A stretch of DNA of 64,000 bases from Bacteroidota bacterium (GTDB taxonomy: Bacteria > Bacteroidota > Bacteroidia > B-17B0 > Aurantibacillaceae), in assembly GCA_021156365.1 (NCBI GenBank), contig JAJNDK010000007.1:124001-188000 (forward strand), given 5' to 3'. Both the position numbers and the translations under genes were made by a program. Numbering within the stretch: the stretch's first letter is position 1; each line of letters starts with the position of its first letter. Below the pieces are notes generated by a model. The model saw only the letters and a program-made list of their open reading frames with translations. It was not told where the DNA came from and did not search any database. This document shows, piece by piece, positions 44,623 to 52,725 of the stretch.

Positions 44623-46060
44623 GCTGTTCGGTTACGGCCTTGGTAAGCTCCTGCAGTTGTTTTTCGAAAGCCCCTTCGGTATTCAGCGGTGCTGTTTTAT
44701 AATGCATCACCAGCTGGAATTTATTGAAGTTGTTGAACACCATCTCCTCGATCTTATCGTTCACTTTCTGCATGAGCTGCAAAGCATCTGTACTTACCGT
44801 ATCATTCATGCAGATCAATATAAGCGAAGGGTTGGAGATATTGATGAAGTCGGCCGGTGTGATATTTTCGCGGATCAGCTGCACGAGCTCGGTGATAAAA
44901 GCTTTCTCTTTCGATTTGCCCAATTTACGAAGCAGGTCGTAGATGTTCTCGATGTGCAGTACGGCGATCGTGGTGTTTTGGGAAGTATTGTGTTTGATGC
45001 GCTCCTGTTCGTAATGCATCATTGTATTGAATGTCTTATGATCTACCGCGCCGAATACTTCTTCCATCCCGCCGTATTCGGAAGTGATAATGCCAGAAGT
45101 AGCAGCGTTCCTTCCTTTTTTGGTAAGACGGTACACATTGATATTTTTGGAAACAAGGTATTGCACATCCGAATCTGTTTTGCACTGAAGGCAAAGCGCT
45201 TTCACAATATAATCCTGGAACACTTCATTGCAGGTGAGGCAGTGATTGATGATGGATGGTTTATCATAATCAACACCGATATGGCGCAGCGCCTTGTTGC
45301 ATTTAGGGCAATTGAGCACGGAATCCACTTTGTTCTTGAAATCAGAGATGGGCCCGATATTCCCGCAGGGGAAGTGATGTATAAGGTCTTCCGATTTCAT
45401 ATTGGCTGAATCGCAGCTCGGGCAGATCTCGCGATACGACAGATGTCCTGCCCCGCAGGAGTTGCAGAGGTATACACGGTCATAAAAATCCGGCCAGATC
45501 AGGTTTTCTTTTTGTGCCCAGTCCAGTATTTCCAGCACTTTGGTTTCCTCGAACGGCTCAAAATTTATACTTAACAAAGGATAGGTGAAGCCAACCGCCG
45601 AATTCAGGTTCGGATACGGTTTGAATGAACGAAGCTCCCGCGTATACATGTAGTTCAGGATCTTTTTCATCAGCAACACTTCGAACGAACCGGACGGACT
45701 GTTATCGATGTGTGTCGAACGGACAAACAATTCCTGAATATCGTTTACTTTTTCGGGGATCTGGTCAAAAGAAACAAGGATGCCATCATGCAGGTGCTCG
45801 ATGATCGGATCGCCGGAGCTTTTGTAATTGATAAGGAAAATAGGTTTCAGGTAAAATTCGGGATTGGAATGCGAACGGAATTTCTTCAGGATGATCCGTG
45901 TGAAATCCGCATCATTGGCTTCCAGTACAATGGCATCGTATCCTACGAGGTGATCGATCTTCAGCCCGCTGAAACTTTCGAACAGGTAGAGATGCTGGTT
46001 CTCGTAGTTGAGAACATTGTTGTCAAATTCTATGCGTGATTTATGTTTAGTGGTTTCCAT
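44615..46060 (-). CDS. TackOD1-like metal-binding protein with degenerate GGDEF-like domain
   Basis: This 481-residue protein without signal peptide or membrane helices should be cytoplasmic. Residues 1-115 look like a receiver-type alpha/beta domain. Residues 195-295 are cysteine-rich, with CxxC pairs at 199/202, 213/216, 251/254, 274/277 and 290/293 plus a HHFPCG motif (228-233). The order and the CPKC...LRHIGVDY segment resemble the TackOD1 output domain. Residues 363-460 have GGDEF-like strands, but where GG(D/E)EF should be (about 407-416) the sequence is ISNPSLILI, so it cannot make c-di-GMP. It is coupled to the synthase gene (8-nt overlap) and probably regulates it. Confidence 0.7.
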   Translation of the reverse strand: METTKHKSRIEFDNNVLNYENQHLYLFESFSGLKIDHLVGYDAIVLEANDADFTRIILKKFRSHSNPEFYLKPIFLINYKSSGDPIIEHLHDGILVSFDQIPEKVNDIQELFVRSTHIDNSPSGSFEVLLMKKILNYMYTRELRSFKPYPNLNSAVGFTYPLLSINFEPFEETKVLEILDWAQKENLIWPDFYDRVYLCNSCGAGHLSYREICPSCDSANMKSEDLIHHFPCGNIGPISDFKNKVDSVLNCPKCNKALRHIGVDYDKPSIINHCLTCNEVFQDYIVKALCLQCKTDSDVQYLVSKNINVYRLTKKGRNAATSGIITSEYGGMEEVFGAVDHKTFNTMMHYEQERIKHNTSQNTTIAVLHIENIYDLLRKLGKSKEKAFITELVQLIRENITPADFINISNPSLILICMNDTVSTDALQLMQKVNDKIEEMVFNNFNKFQLVMHYKTAPLNTEGAFEKQLQELTKAVTEQHD

Positions 46061-46079
46061 GTAGGTCTTGTACGCTTAT

Positions 46080-47213
46080 TCAATATTTGAATTTGGAGAT
46101 GTCGACACTCATTTTATAAAAGGTTCGCCATTTGCCCATTTCCTCTCCATTCACCGGGTAAATATCGCCGGCAATGCTTCGTGTGGTAGGTTCGTATTTT
46201 TTCTGGAATTCTTCCGGAAGGGTGTAGGTAGCAATGTAAAAACGTTTCAGGTAACCGAGGCTGGTCGATCCGTCGGGGAAGGTGATCTTGAACACATCAC
46301 CCTCTTTGAAATGCCCTACATCTTCCTGGTCAAAGAAGGCCTTGATATAAGCAGGGTGATCTTTGTGCAGTGTCATAATATCTTCCGATTTCAAAGCCGT
46401 TTCAAACGAATGCACATAGATCCGTGTGATGATGCCATCCATCGGAGCTCTGAAATAACGATTTTCGCTGAGGAGCTCGTCGCTGAATTTGATCTCCTGT
46501 CTTTTCATGTAGTCGGAAAGGCCACCGCCACTACCACCACCTGCATTTACTTTAATATCCTTTGCTTCATATTTTGCTGTGTTGTCAAATGGTTTTAATG
46601 TTTTCATCAAAGCATTCAGCTCTCCGTTCTCACTCCGCAGTTTATAATTCTGGGTTTTCAGCTTCATGATCTCTGTCTGCACATAATCAAGGCGTTGTTT
46701 TGGCAATACATCGAGGATCACTTCGTTGGTAAGACGCTTCAGTTCATTTTCATAATTTTTGATCAGCTGACCGTTTTCTACAATGGATACATTGTTGATC
46801 GCCATGTTTTTTTTGATATTATAGATCTCTTTCAGCCACCAGTAATCCTTATTACCTGTGGAAGTAACGCCACCCAGGGCCAGGGAAGAAGCGCCGGAGC
46901 CATCAGTATCCTGGTCGAGGTCCAGGGAATAGCTGAAAAGCGTATCATCCTTGCAAATGCTGTCTCCTTCGTGCACATACATTTTGTCAAGGCGGGCATC
47001 ATCGGTCAGGCGGATCTTGGTGCTTTCAATGATCACGTGACCGAATGCATGCACCATTACCAGCTTATTTAAAAAATAATAAGCCATGAAAAGAACAAAA
47101 GCAAAAAGCAGAAGCAGGTACACGATGCGGTCCCAGTTCCTTCGCTTTTTTATCTTTTTCTCATTCGTGATCCGGATGAGCGATTTATTTCGTTGAAAGT
47201 TTAAACTTTTCAT
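46080..47213 (-). CDS. HlyD/Alg44-like periplasmic adaptor protein
   Basis: This 377-residue membrane-fusion protein has one N-terminal helix (about 30-50, YLLLLFAFVLFMAYYFL), a split barrel-sandwich (VIIESTKIRLTDDARLDKMYVHEGDSICKDDTLF, residues about 58-92; RAPMDGIITRIYVHSFETALKSED, about 255-280), a coiled-coil hairpin (about 130-205) and a beta-barrel with KAFFDQEDVGHFKEGDV. It would bridge the inner-membrane synthase and the outer-membrane channel. A glycine-rich insert (AGGGSGGG, near 223) precedes the second half. Its ATG overlaps the upstream stop by one base (TAATG). Confidence 0.88.
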   Translation of the reverse strand: MKSLNFQRNKSLIRITNEKKIKKRRNWDRIVYLLLLFAFVLFMAYYFLNKLVMVHAFGHVIIESTKIRLTDDARLDKMYVHEGDSICKDDTLFSYSLDLDQDTDGSGASSLALGGVTSTGNKDYWWLKEIYNIKKNMAINNVSIVENGQLIKNYENELKRLTNEVILDVLPKQRLDYVQTEIMKLKTQNYKLRSENGELNALMKTLKPFDNTAKYEAKDIKVNAGGGSGGGLSDYMKRQEIKFSDELLSENRYFRAPMDGIITRIYVHSFETALKSEDIMTLHKDHPAYIKAFFDQEDVGHFKEGDVFKITFPDGSTSLGYLKRFYIATYTLPEEFQKKYEPTTRSIAGDIYPVNGEEMGKWRTFYKMSVDISKFKY

Positions 47214-49417
47214 TATTTCCCCTCGTCTTTTATCTGGATGTCTGCTTTATCCAGTTCGAGCAAACCCTCGTAATCGTGATAAGCAGTATGCCTGATGCCG
47301 ATTTTCTTAAAATGCTCGTTCATTTGCTGCCTGCTCTCAAAATCCTTGGTGCGTAATGCCAGTACTACTTTGTCTTTGTTAAGAGCGATCTCTTCGGCTA
47401 TTTTTTTAGTGATGACTTCCACCTTCACATTTTCGTAAGCCATCAGGTATACCTGGTCGCACACACTGAATATTTTTTTCAATACGGTGTCCGGGTAATG
47501 AAGCGGAATGGAAATGCTCAGCCGCAGGTTTTTTCGCTTGCAGAAAACCGCAGCCGAATCCAACAGCTTCATATATTTGCTGAAATAGGCGTCTTTATTC
47601 TCTTTGAAGTCAGGCAGTGTATGTGGCTCCACATCAAGGTGCAGGCCTTTTACAAAATTCAGGGGAAGCTGACTGGCCAGGCTGTCTGAAAAAGCCCTGA
47701 ATTTCCCATCAATGAGATTGTTGTTCCCTGTCATTACAGATATGGTGCGGCTGTAATTTTTGTTGATGAATGCATTCAGCTGTTTGATGTATTGCTTGTC
47801 ATTTTTATACGAAATGATAAGATGGTTAAAATCATTCAGGTCGCAGTATTCCGTTACCATTTCCGGGGTATAGCTCAGCAGCGATTTGCTCCAGATATAC
47901 ACGGCTTTTACATCCGGGTTGCTGAAGCTTGTATCTTTTACATCATTTTTAATCGTAACCGGGAAGGTGAATTCATTGATCTCTGTGCCGGGCACCTTTT
48001 CCTTGATGTTAAGCAGGATCTTGTACATGTCCTGGTGAAGGTCCAGTAGCTCAACTGCATTGCTCCAGTAGTCGTCCAGGATAAAAAGAGCAGTATTGGG
48101 ATTGAACTCCAGGTCGCCGAATTCCTGCTTCACTTTTTCTGTCCGCACATATTCTGCAAATACATTCCGTTTTTCGATCAGGTTAAAATATTTCTTCAGC
48201 TTGTACCTGTACTCGTAATAATAATTCAGCAATAGATATTCAACACCCGGCTCGCTATGGCTACTGAGTTTTTGCTGCTGGAATTCCAGCTCTTTGTTCA
48301 CGAGGTAGAGCTCCTTTTTTTCTTTGCCTGAAAATGTAAGCGGCATGGAAAGATTCAGTCCAAAAGAGACAAAGCTCCTGTTCCCGATATTCTGCGTATA
48401 CACATCGTAATAATTGTAGCGGGTGTATGCTTTCAATCCGATCTCCCGTAAATACTTCGATTCGTATTCTGCATTTTTCAGCAGGGATGCCGGAAGGGAA
48501 GTGTCTGAGGCCTGTGTGATATAATTTATTTTTTTTAGCAGCTTGTCAAAATCAACATCCAGAAGCGGTGTTTCCAGTGTGTCGTTCGGGCGTATGCTCA
48601 TCTGCATGGCCTTTTCGGAGAACGAGCTGTAGAGCTCAAAAAGCCCGTTGATATCGGTTTTGTTCTGGATGGCTTTCAGGTAATCGTCTTTGGTGATGTG
48701 TTTGTAGGCCCAGAGTTTTTCGATCACCTCCATTTGTTTTGCATTCAGCTCTTTTCGTTTTTGGAGTATGCTGATCTTTTTCAGGTTGAAATTGGCAACG
48801 ATCTGTTCGCCGCTGATCAGGAATGCACGGTTATTCTTTTGAACGAAATCGGAATGTTTGATAAAATCCACTTCATTCTTCAGCGTTTTTACTTTCAGCC
48901 GGTTGTCATAGAGTCCGCCCTTCAGCAGATCCCAGTCAAGTCCGAATTGTGCTTTTTGCCGGAACACCACCACATCTTCCTGGTCTACAAAAGGTGCGCT
49001 GCTGTTGCGCTGATAACCGGCTGTAAAATTCAACCCCACATCTTTTTTATAAATGCGCTGCTGCAGGAAATTCCTTCTTAATAATAATTCACTTCTTTTA
49101 TTGGCAATGACAAGCCGGGAGCTGGCAGTAACATTGGTAGGTTTTTGCGAATGATCGTTCAGCAGCTCATTAAAAGTCTCTTTGTTATGGCTATCCCAGA
49201 TAGCGGTCAGTTGGCCAATGTAGCTGCTTATAACAGAGTCGATTTTCGGATTGCTTTGGGCATAAGACGGACACGAGCTAAATAGTATTAGCTGTAGAAG
49301 AAGTAGTATAATTCCGGCCTTAGTCAGAAAGTAGGTTTTAGGGGCGGTAAATATAGTAATAAATACTGAACCGGAAAGATAGACGGAGGTATTCTGTATT
49401 TTATCGATAAAAAACAA
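47213..49417 (-). CDS. TolC-like channel fused to a glycoside-hydrolase-like TIM barrel
   Basis: This protein of up to 734 residues has a signal peptide, then a TolC/outer-membrane-efflux-like region (about 60-475) with two sets of long helices and two strand pairs (VGLNFTAGYQRN, FGLDWDLLKGGLYDNRLK; SFGLNLSMPLTFSGKEK, position 351-367). The last 230 residues (about 505-734) form a predicted TIM barrel with GLHLDVEPH (Asp595, Glu597) and YLMAYE (657-662), as in GH18-type hydrolases. No ATG or GTG is available upstream of the signal peptide. The open frame starts at TTG 49417, but a CTG at 49327 (giving LTKAGIILLLLQ...) fits the signal and the -7 box better. It is the first gene of the exopolysaccharide operon. 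Confidence 0.72.
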   Translation of the reverse strand: MFFIDKIQNTSVYLSGSVFITIFTAPKTYFLTKAGIILLLLQLILFSSCPSYAQSNPKIDSVISSYIGQLTAIWDSHNKETFNELLNDHSQKPTNVTASSRLVIANKRSELLLRRNFLQQRIYKKDVGLNFTAGYQRNSSAPFVDQEDVVVFRQKAQFGLDWDLLKGGLYDNRLKVKTLKNEVDFIKHSDFVQKNNRAFLISGEQIVANFNLKKISILQKRKELNAKQMEVIEKLWAYKHITKDDYLKAIQNKTDINGLFELYSSFSEKAMQMSIRPNDTLETPLLDVDFDKLLKKINYITQASDTSLPASLLKNAEYESKYLREIGLKAYTRYNYYDVYTQNIGNRSFVSFGLNLSMPLTFSGKEKKELYLVNKELEFQQQKLSSHSEPGVEYLLLNYYYEYRYKLKKYFNLIEKRNVFAEYVRTEKVKQEFGDLEFNPNTALFILDDYWSNAVELLDLHQDMYKILLNIKEKVPGTEINEFTFPVTIKNDVKDTSFSNPDVKAVYIWSKSLLSYTPEMVTEYCDLNDFNHLIISYKNDKQYIKQLNAFINKNYSRTISVMTGNNNLIDGKFRAFSDSLASQLPLNFVKGLHLDVEPHTLPDFKENKDAYFSKYMKLLDSAAVFCKRKNLRLSISIPLHYPDTVLKKIFSVCDQVYLMAYENVKVEVITKKIAEEIALNKDKVVLALRTKDFESRQQMNEHFKKIGIRHTAYHDYEGLLELDKADIQIKDEGK
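49348..49355 (-). promoter_or_regulatory. Possible -7 box of the synthase-dependent operon
   Basis: Minus-strand TATATTTA (one mismatch) lies 20 nt before the CTG at 49327 and inside the frame starting at TTG 49417. The -33 region is not clear. Confidence 0.3.
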
Positions 49418-49496
49418 TTATTTGTCGCCAATTATAAGCCATCTGAGTTTTAAAAATAATTCGGAACGGATTTAAATCCTGTACAGGTTTACTGAT

Positions 49497-49504
49497 TACC
49501 TTTG
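49497..49504 (+). promoter_or_regulatory. -7 box of the heme A synthase gene
   Basis: TACCTTTG, 16 nt before the ATG at 49521. The promoter regions of this gene and the opposite operon lie back to back. Confidence 0.5.
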
Positions 49505-49520
49505 CCTGCAAAATTTCTGC

Positions 49521-50597
49521 ATGTTGAAATCCAATCCCCATAAAGGTGTTATCCTTTGGTTATTTTCCGGTTGTTTTCTGGTGTATGTGATGGTAGTGAT
49601 CGGATGTCTCACACGCCTTACACATAGCGGGCTTTCTATCAACGATTGGTCTGTGATGGGTTCTTTACCGCCTATGAACGCTGAAAGCTGGAACGAGCAT
49701 TTTTCAAAGTATCAGCAAAGCCCGGAGTTTGCGAAAGTGAACTTTGATATGAAGCTGGATGAATTCAAACATATTTTCTGGTGGGAATACATTCACCGCA
49801 TGATCGGACGGTTTATCGGTTTTGTTTTCATTGGAGGTTTTGCCTGGTTCTATTTCAAAAAGAAGATCGATAAAAAGCTATTGGTAAAGCTGCTCATACT
49901 GGTTGGTCTGGGAGGATTGCAGGGCGTGATCGGCTGGTGGATGGTGAAGAGTGGGATCCAAAACAAACCTGCCGTGAGCCATTACCGGCTTGCTACCCAC
50001 CTGATGAGCGCTTTCACTGTTTTTGCATTTACTTTTTGGTATGCACTGGAATTATTGAATACGGAAAGCAAAACAAACGAGACAAAAGTATTAAAGCTTC
50101 GTCCCTGGCTGATCACTTTATTTGTTGTGTTAGTGATCCAGATCATTTATGGGGCGTTTACGGCGGGTTATGTGGAGATGGGTGCAGAGAACAAACCTTT
50201 GTTCCGCCCGGGACAGATCTTTAATACCTGGCCGAAGATGGGCGATCAGTGGATAGCGGAGCAGGTAACCATGAAGAGTTCTTTCTTTGCCAACTATTTT
50301 GAGAATGCAGCAGGTATCCAGTTCGTGCATCGCACATTAGCTGTTATTGTTGTATTGCTGGTAGCTTTTGTATGGAACCGGAGCAGCAAACTTTCCCTGA
50401 ACAAATCACAATACCGTGGAATTACGTTCCTCGTCTATGGCATCACCGTTCAGTTCATATTAGGCGTATTCACCCTGATCTATCACGTACCCGTAATTCT
50501 GGGCGTATTGCATCAATCGGGGGCTTTCTTTTTGTTTGCCGTGTGTGTGTATTTGTTGTTCCACTTCAGGAAACGCCGTGAGCAGGTGATTGCATAG
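49521..50597 (+). CDS. ctaA: Heme A synthase (COX15/CtaA family)
   Basis: This 358-residue membrane protein with about eight helices hydroxylates and oxidises heme O to heme A for aa3/caa3 terminal oxidases. The haem-ligand histidines stand in EYIHRMIGR (about 97), HYRLATHL (about 158), QFVHRTLA (about 275) and LHQSGA (about 335). The first periplasmic loop has LTRLTHSGLSINDW and a long Trp-rich insert as in COX15-type (class 2) enzymes. It is monocistronic here, with no ctaB or oxidase genes nearby. It indicates aerobic respiration. Confidence 0.93.
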   Translation: MLKSNPHKGVILWLFSGCFLVYVMVVIGCLTRLTHSGLSINDWSVMGSLPPMNAESWNEHFSKYQQSPEFAKVNFDMKLDEFKHIFWWEYIHRMIGRFIGFVFIGGFAWFYFKKKIDKKLLVKLLILVGLGGLQGVIGWWMVKSGIQNKPAVSHYRLATHLMSAFTVFAFTFWYALELLNTESKTNETKVLKLRPWLITLFVVLVIQIIYGAFTAGYVEMGAENKPLFRPGQIFNTWPKMGDQWIAEQVTMKSSFFANYFENAAGIQFVHRTLAVIVVLLVAFVWNRSSKLSLNKSQYRGITFLVYGITVQFILGVFTLIYHVPVILGVLHQSGAFFLFAVCVYLLFHFRKRREQVIA

Positions 50598-50654
50598 TTA
50601 TCGGATCTGTAAGGGTAAATCTCATTGTAACGATAGCTTTCTTACAATAGGAAA

Positions 50655-50686
50655 TTGTTAGTTTTAATTTAATTAGGATATATTTA
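50655..50686 (+). promoter_or_regulatory. Promoter-like sequence of the SprB-repeat protein
   Basis: TTG (50655-50657), a 21-bp spacer and TATATTTA (50679-50686), one mismatch. It supports the ATG at 50704 over the one at 50695, which stands 8 nt after the box. Confidence 0.4.
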
Positions 50687-50703
50687 CTTCAAATATGTAT
50701 CCT

Positions 50704-52641
50704 ATGAAAAAACTCTTATTTATTATTTCTCTTCTTTTTTTCCTGTTCCCGGCTTTATATGCCCAAAACTGTTTTAACAGCGGAACCGGAACTGATGGCG
50801 CTTACCTTGCTTCTGCAAATACAACGCTGGTGGGAGGCACCTATAATTTTACATCCTTTACGATCGATCCCGGAGTGGTGGTTACTGTAACAGGTACTCA
50901 ACCGCTTGTTGTGCGTTGTACAGGTGCTGTTACCATTAACGGAGCTTTGAGCGCTAACGGGGGCAATGGAGCCAATGGTGTTACCTATAGCAATGGAGGT
51001 ACAGGCGGAATAGGTGTATCAGGTGGTGGTGATGGAGGAGGAGGAACATTTGCAAGCAGTGCAGGCCCCCTGCCAGGTGTAGACGGGAACGGTCCGGGCG
51101 GAGTATTAACAGCGGGCGGAGCGTGGTCAGGCGGAGGAGGTGCAGGATATGCCACTCCGGGTACTGCCAGTGGTAATGGAAGTGGCGGTTTTGCCGGTCC
51201 TTCTTATGGAGATAGTAATATTAGTGGTTTAGAGGCTGGATCCGGCGGCGGCGGTGGTTCCGGTGGATATGATTGTGGCGCAGGTGGCGGTGGCGCGGGC
51301 GGTGGTATCATTGTTATACACGCAGGTGTTTCTATTACGATCAGTGCTACAGGTTTAATAAGCGTAAACGGAGGCAATGGAGGAAGTGATGGTACAGGAA
51401 GTTGCGGCGGCGGTGGCGGTGGGTCAGGCGGCGCGCTTTGGATCTCTTCTCCGTCGGTTACACATAATGGATCTCTTCAGGCACTTGGAGGTATTGGAGG
51501 AACGTCTAACGTGCCAAACACTCCTTATTATGGAGAAGGACAAGCAGGCTCCGTAGGTCGTATCCGCGTGGATTATGCCGGATCGTTAATCGGTGTGGGA
51601 ACGGCAAGCCCGGCTATCGGATCTTCTTCTTTGGTTCTTAGTACCACTTCCATACAAACAAATGTTAGCTGCAACGGATCAAATGACGGAACAGCTACTG
51701 TAAATGCAAGTGGAGGTACTTCTGCTTATACCTATTCCTGGGCACCTTCAGGTGGTTCGGCTGCAATGGCAACTTCGCTTGTTGCGGGTACCTATACCTG
51801 TGTGGTTTCCGATGCATGTTCGAGTGTGTCGCAAACAGTTACTATAACAGAGCCAGGTGTTATCAGTACTTCTCAAACCTTGTCATTGTGTGCAGGTCAA
51901 TCGGTAACAGTCGGATCAAACACATACAATACAGGCGGAACGTATACAGATCTGCTGACCTCTGTTAACGGCTGCGATAGTACAGTTACAACTAACTTAA
52001 CGATCAATAATCCTACGACAGGTACAGATGTGCAGACAGCCTGTGGTTCTTATACCTGGATCGATGGAAATACCTATTCTTCCAGTAATAACACCGCAAC
52101 CTATGTATTGCCAAATGCAGCAGGTTGTGATTCAACCCTTACATTGAACTTAACCATTAGTGTTCCGGATACAGGGATAACGATCCTGATACCTACCTGC
52201 GCCTGCCCTGCCGATATTATGGTTGATTCGGTAGCTACTGCTTACCAATGGTATGATTGTACAACAAATACTATTATCCCGGGGCAAATAAATCAGATTT
52301 TCTCGCCTGTGATGAGTGGAAGTTATGCCGCCATTATTGATCAGAATGGTTGCATCGATACAAGTGCCTGCGTTGCATATACGCATACAGGCTTACAATC
52401 ATTATCGCAGGTATCGTCAGTGCTTACTATTTATCCAAATCCGAATAACGGTGAATTTACTGTTAAGTCGGTGACTGAAGGGATCTATACACTTTCAAAC
52501 GAGCTGGGGCAGGTGATCAGGACATTCGAGCTGAATTCAGCAAACAATAGAGAAGTAAGGATCGAACACCTGGAGGCAGGAGTATATATAGCGATGAGTA
52601 AAAACAATGGAATACCGGTTAAAGTAGTTGTTACAAAATAA
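50704..52641 (+). CDS. T9SS adhesin-like protein with glycine-rich region and SprB repeat
   Basis: The 645-residue protein has a signal peptide at 1-21 (ALYAQN). Residues 80-290 are extremely glycine-rich (GGGDGGGG, GSGGGGGSGG, GGGGGGSGG), flanked by strands of a beta-helix type. Residues about 318-390 form an SprB repeat (NVSCNGSNDGTATVNASGG ... TYTCVVSDACS). Two further adhesion modules repeat the pattern GCDST(V/L)T (about 410-500). A T9SS type A CTD closes the protein (about 575-645: LTIYPNPNNGEFTVK, SNELGQVIRTFE, GVYIAMSKN). SprB-repeat proteins are surface adhesins, and SprB itself serves gliding motility, so surface attachment is likely. Confidence 0.82.
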   Translation: MKKLLFIISLLFFLFPALYAQNCFNSGTGTDGAYLASANTTLVGGTYNFTSFTIDPGVVVTVTGTQPLVVRCTGAVTINGALSANGGNGANGVTYSNGGTGGIGVSGGGDGGGGTFASSAGPLPGVDGNGPGGVLTAGGAWSGGGGAGYATPGTASGNGSGGFAGPSYGDSNISGLEAGSGGGGGSGGYDCGAGGGGAGGGIIVIHAGVSITISATGLISVNGGNGGSDGTGSCGGGGGGSGGALWISSPSVTHNGSLQALGGIGGTSNVPNTPYYGEGQAGSVGRIRVDYAGSLIGVGTASPAIGSSSLVLSTTSIQTNVSCNGSNDGTATVNASGGTSAYTYSWAPSGGSAAMATSLVAGTYTCVVSDACSSVSQTVTITEPGVISTSQTLSLCAGQSVTVGSNTYNTGGTYTDLLTSVNGCDSTVTTNLTINNPTTGTDVQTACGSYTWIDGNTYSSSNNTATYVLPNAAGCDSTLTLNLTISVPDTGITILIPTCACPADIMVDSVATAYQWYDCTTNTIIPGQINQIFSPVMSGSYAAIIDQNGCIDTSACVAYTHTGLQSLSQVSSVLTIYPNPNNGEFTVKSVTEGIYTLSNELGQVIRTFELNSANNREVRIEHLEAGVYIAMSKNNGIPVKVVVTK

Positions 52642-52664
52642 AGGGTGGTTTTTTTAAGATACAA

Positions 52665-52691
52665 AACGGCTCCGTTATCGGGGCCGTTTTT
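52665..52691 (+). terminator. Rho-independent terminator of the SprB-repeat gene
   Basis: ACGGCTCC/GGGGCCGT stem with a GTTATC loop (one G-T pair), followed by five T on the plus strand. The opposite strand has a run of four T, so it may also serve the WD40 gene. Confidence 0.8.
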
Positions 52692-52702
52692 GTTTTATAC
52701 CC

Positions 52703-52725
52703 GCAGTTGGCATACATTAATCTGC
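52703..52725. repeat. 23-bp direct repeat, copy 1
   Basis: Identical to 54026-54048. This copy spans the stop codon of the WD40 gene and 14 bp beyond it. Confidence 0.9.

Noticed and set aside
44621-45409. 262-codon plus-strand frame opposite the TackOD1-like gene
   Set aside because: It lies entirely antisense to a gene with clear domain structure and overlap coupling, has no promoter or signal peptide, and its composition mirrors the opposite coding strand.
50940-51450. Glycine-rich stretch as a sequencing or low-complexity artefact
   Set aside because: The frame stays intact and the codons for Gly vary (GGA, GGT, GGC), which indicates real selection for glycine.
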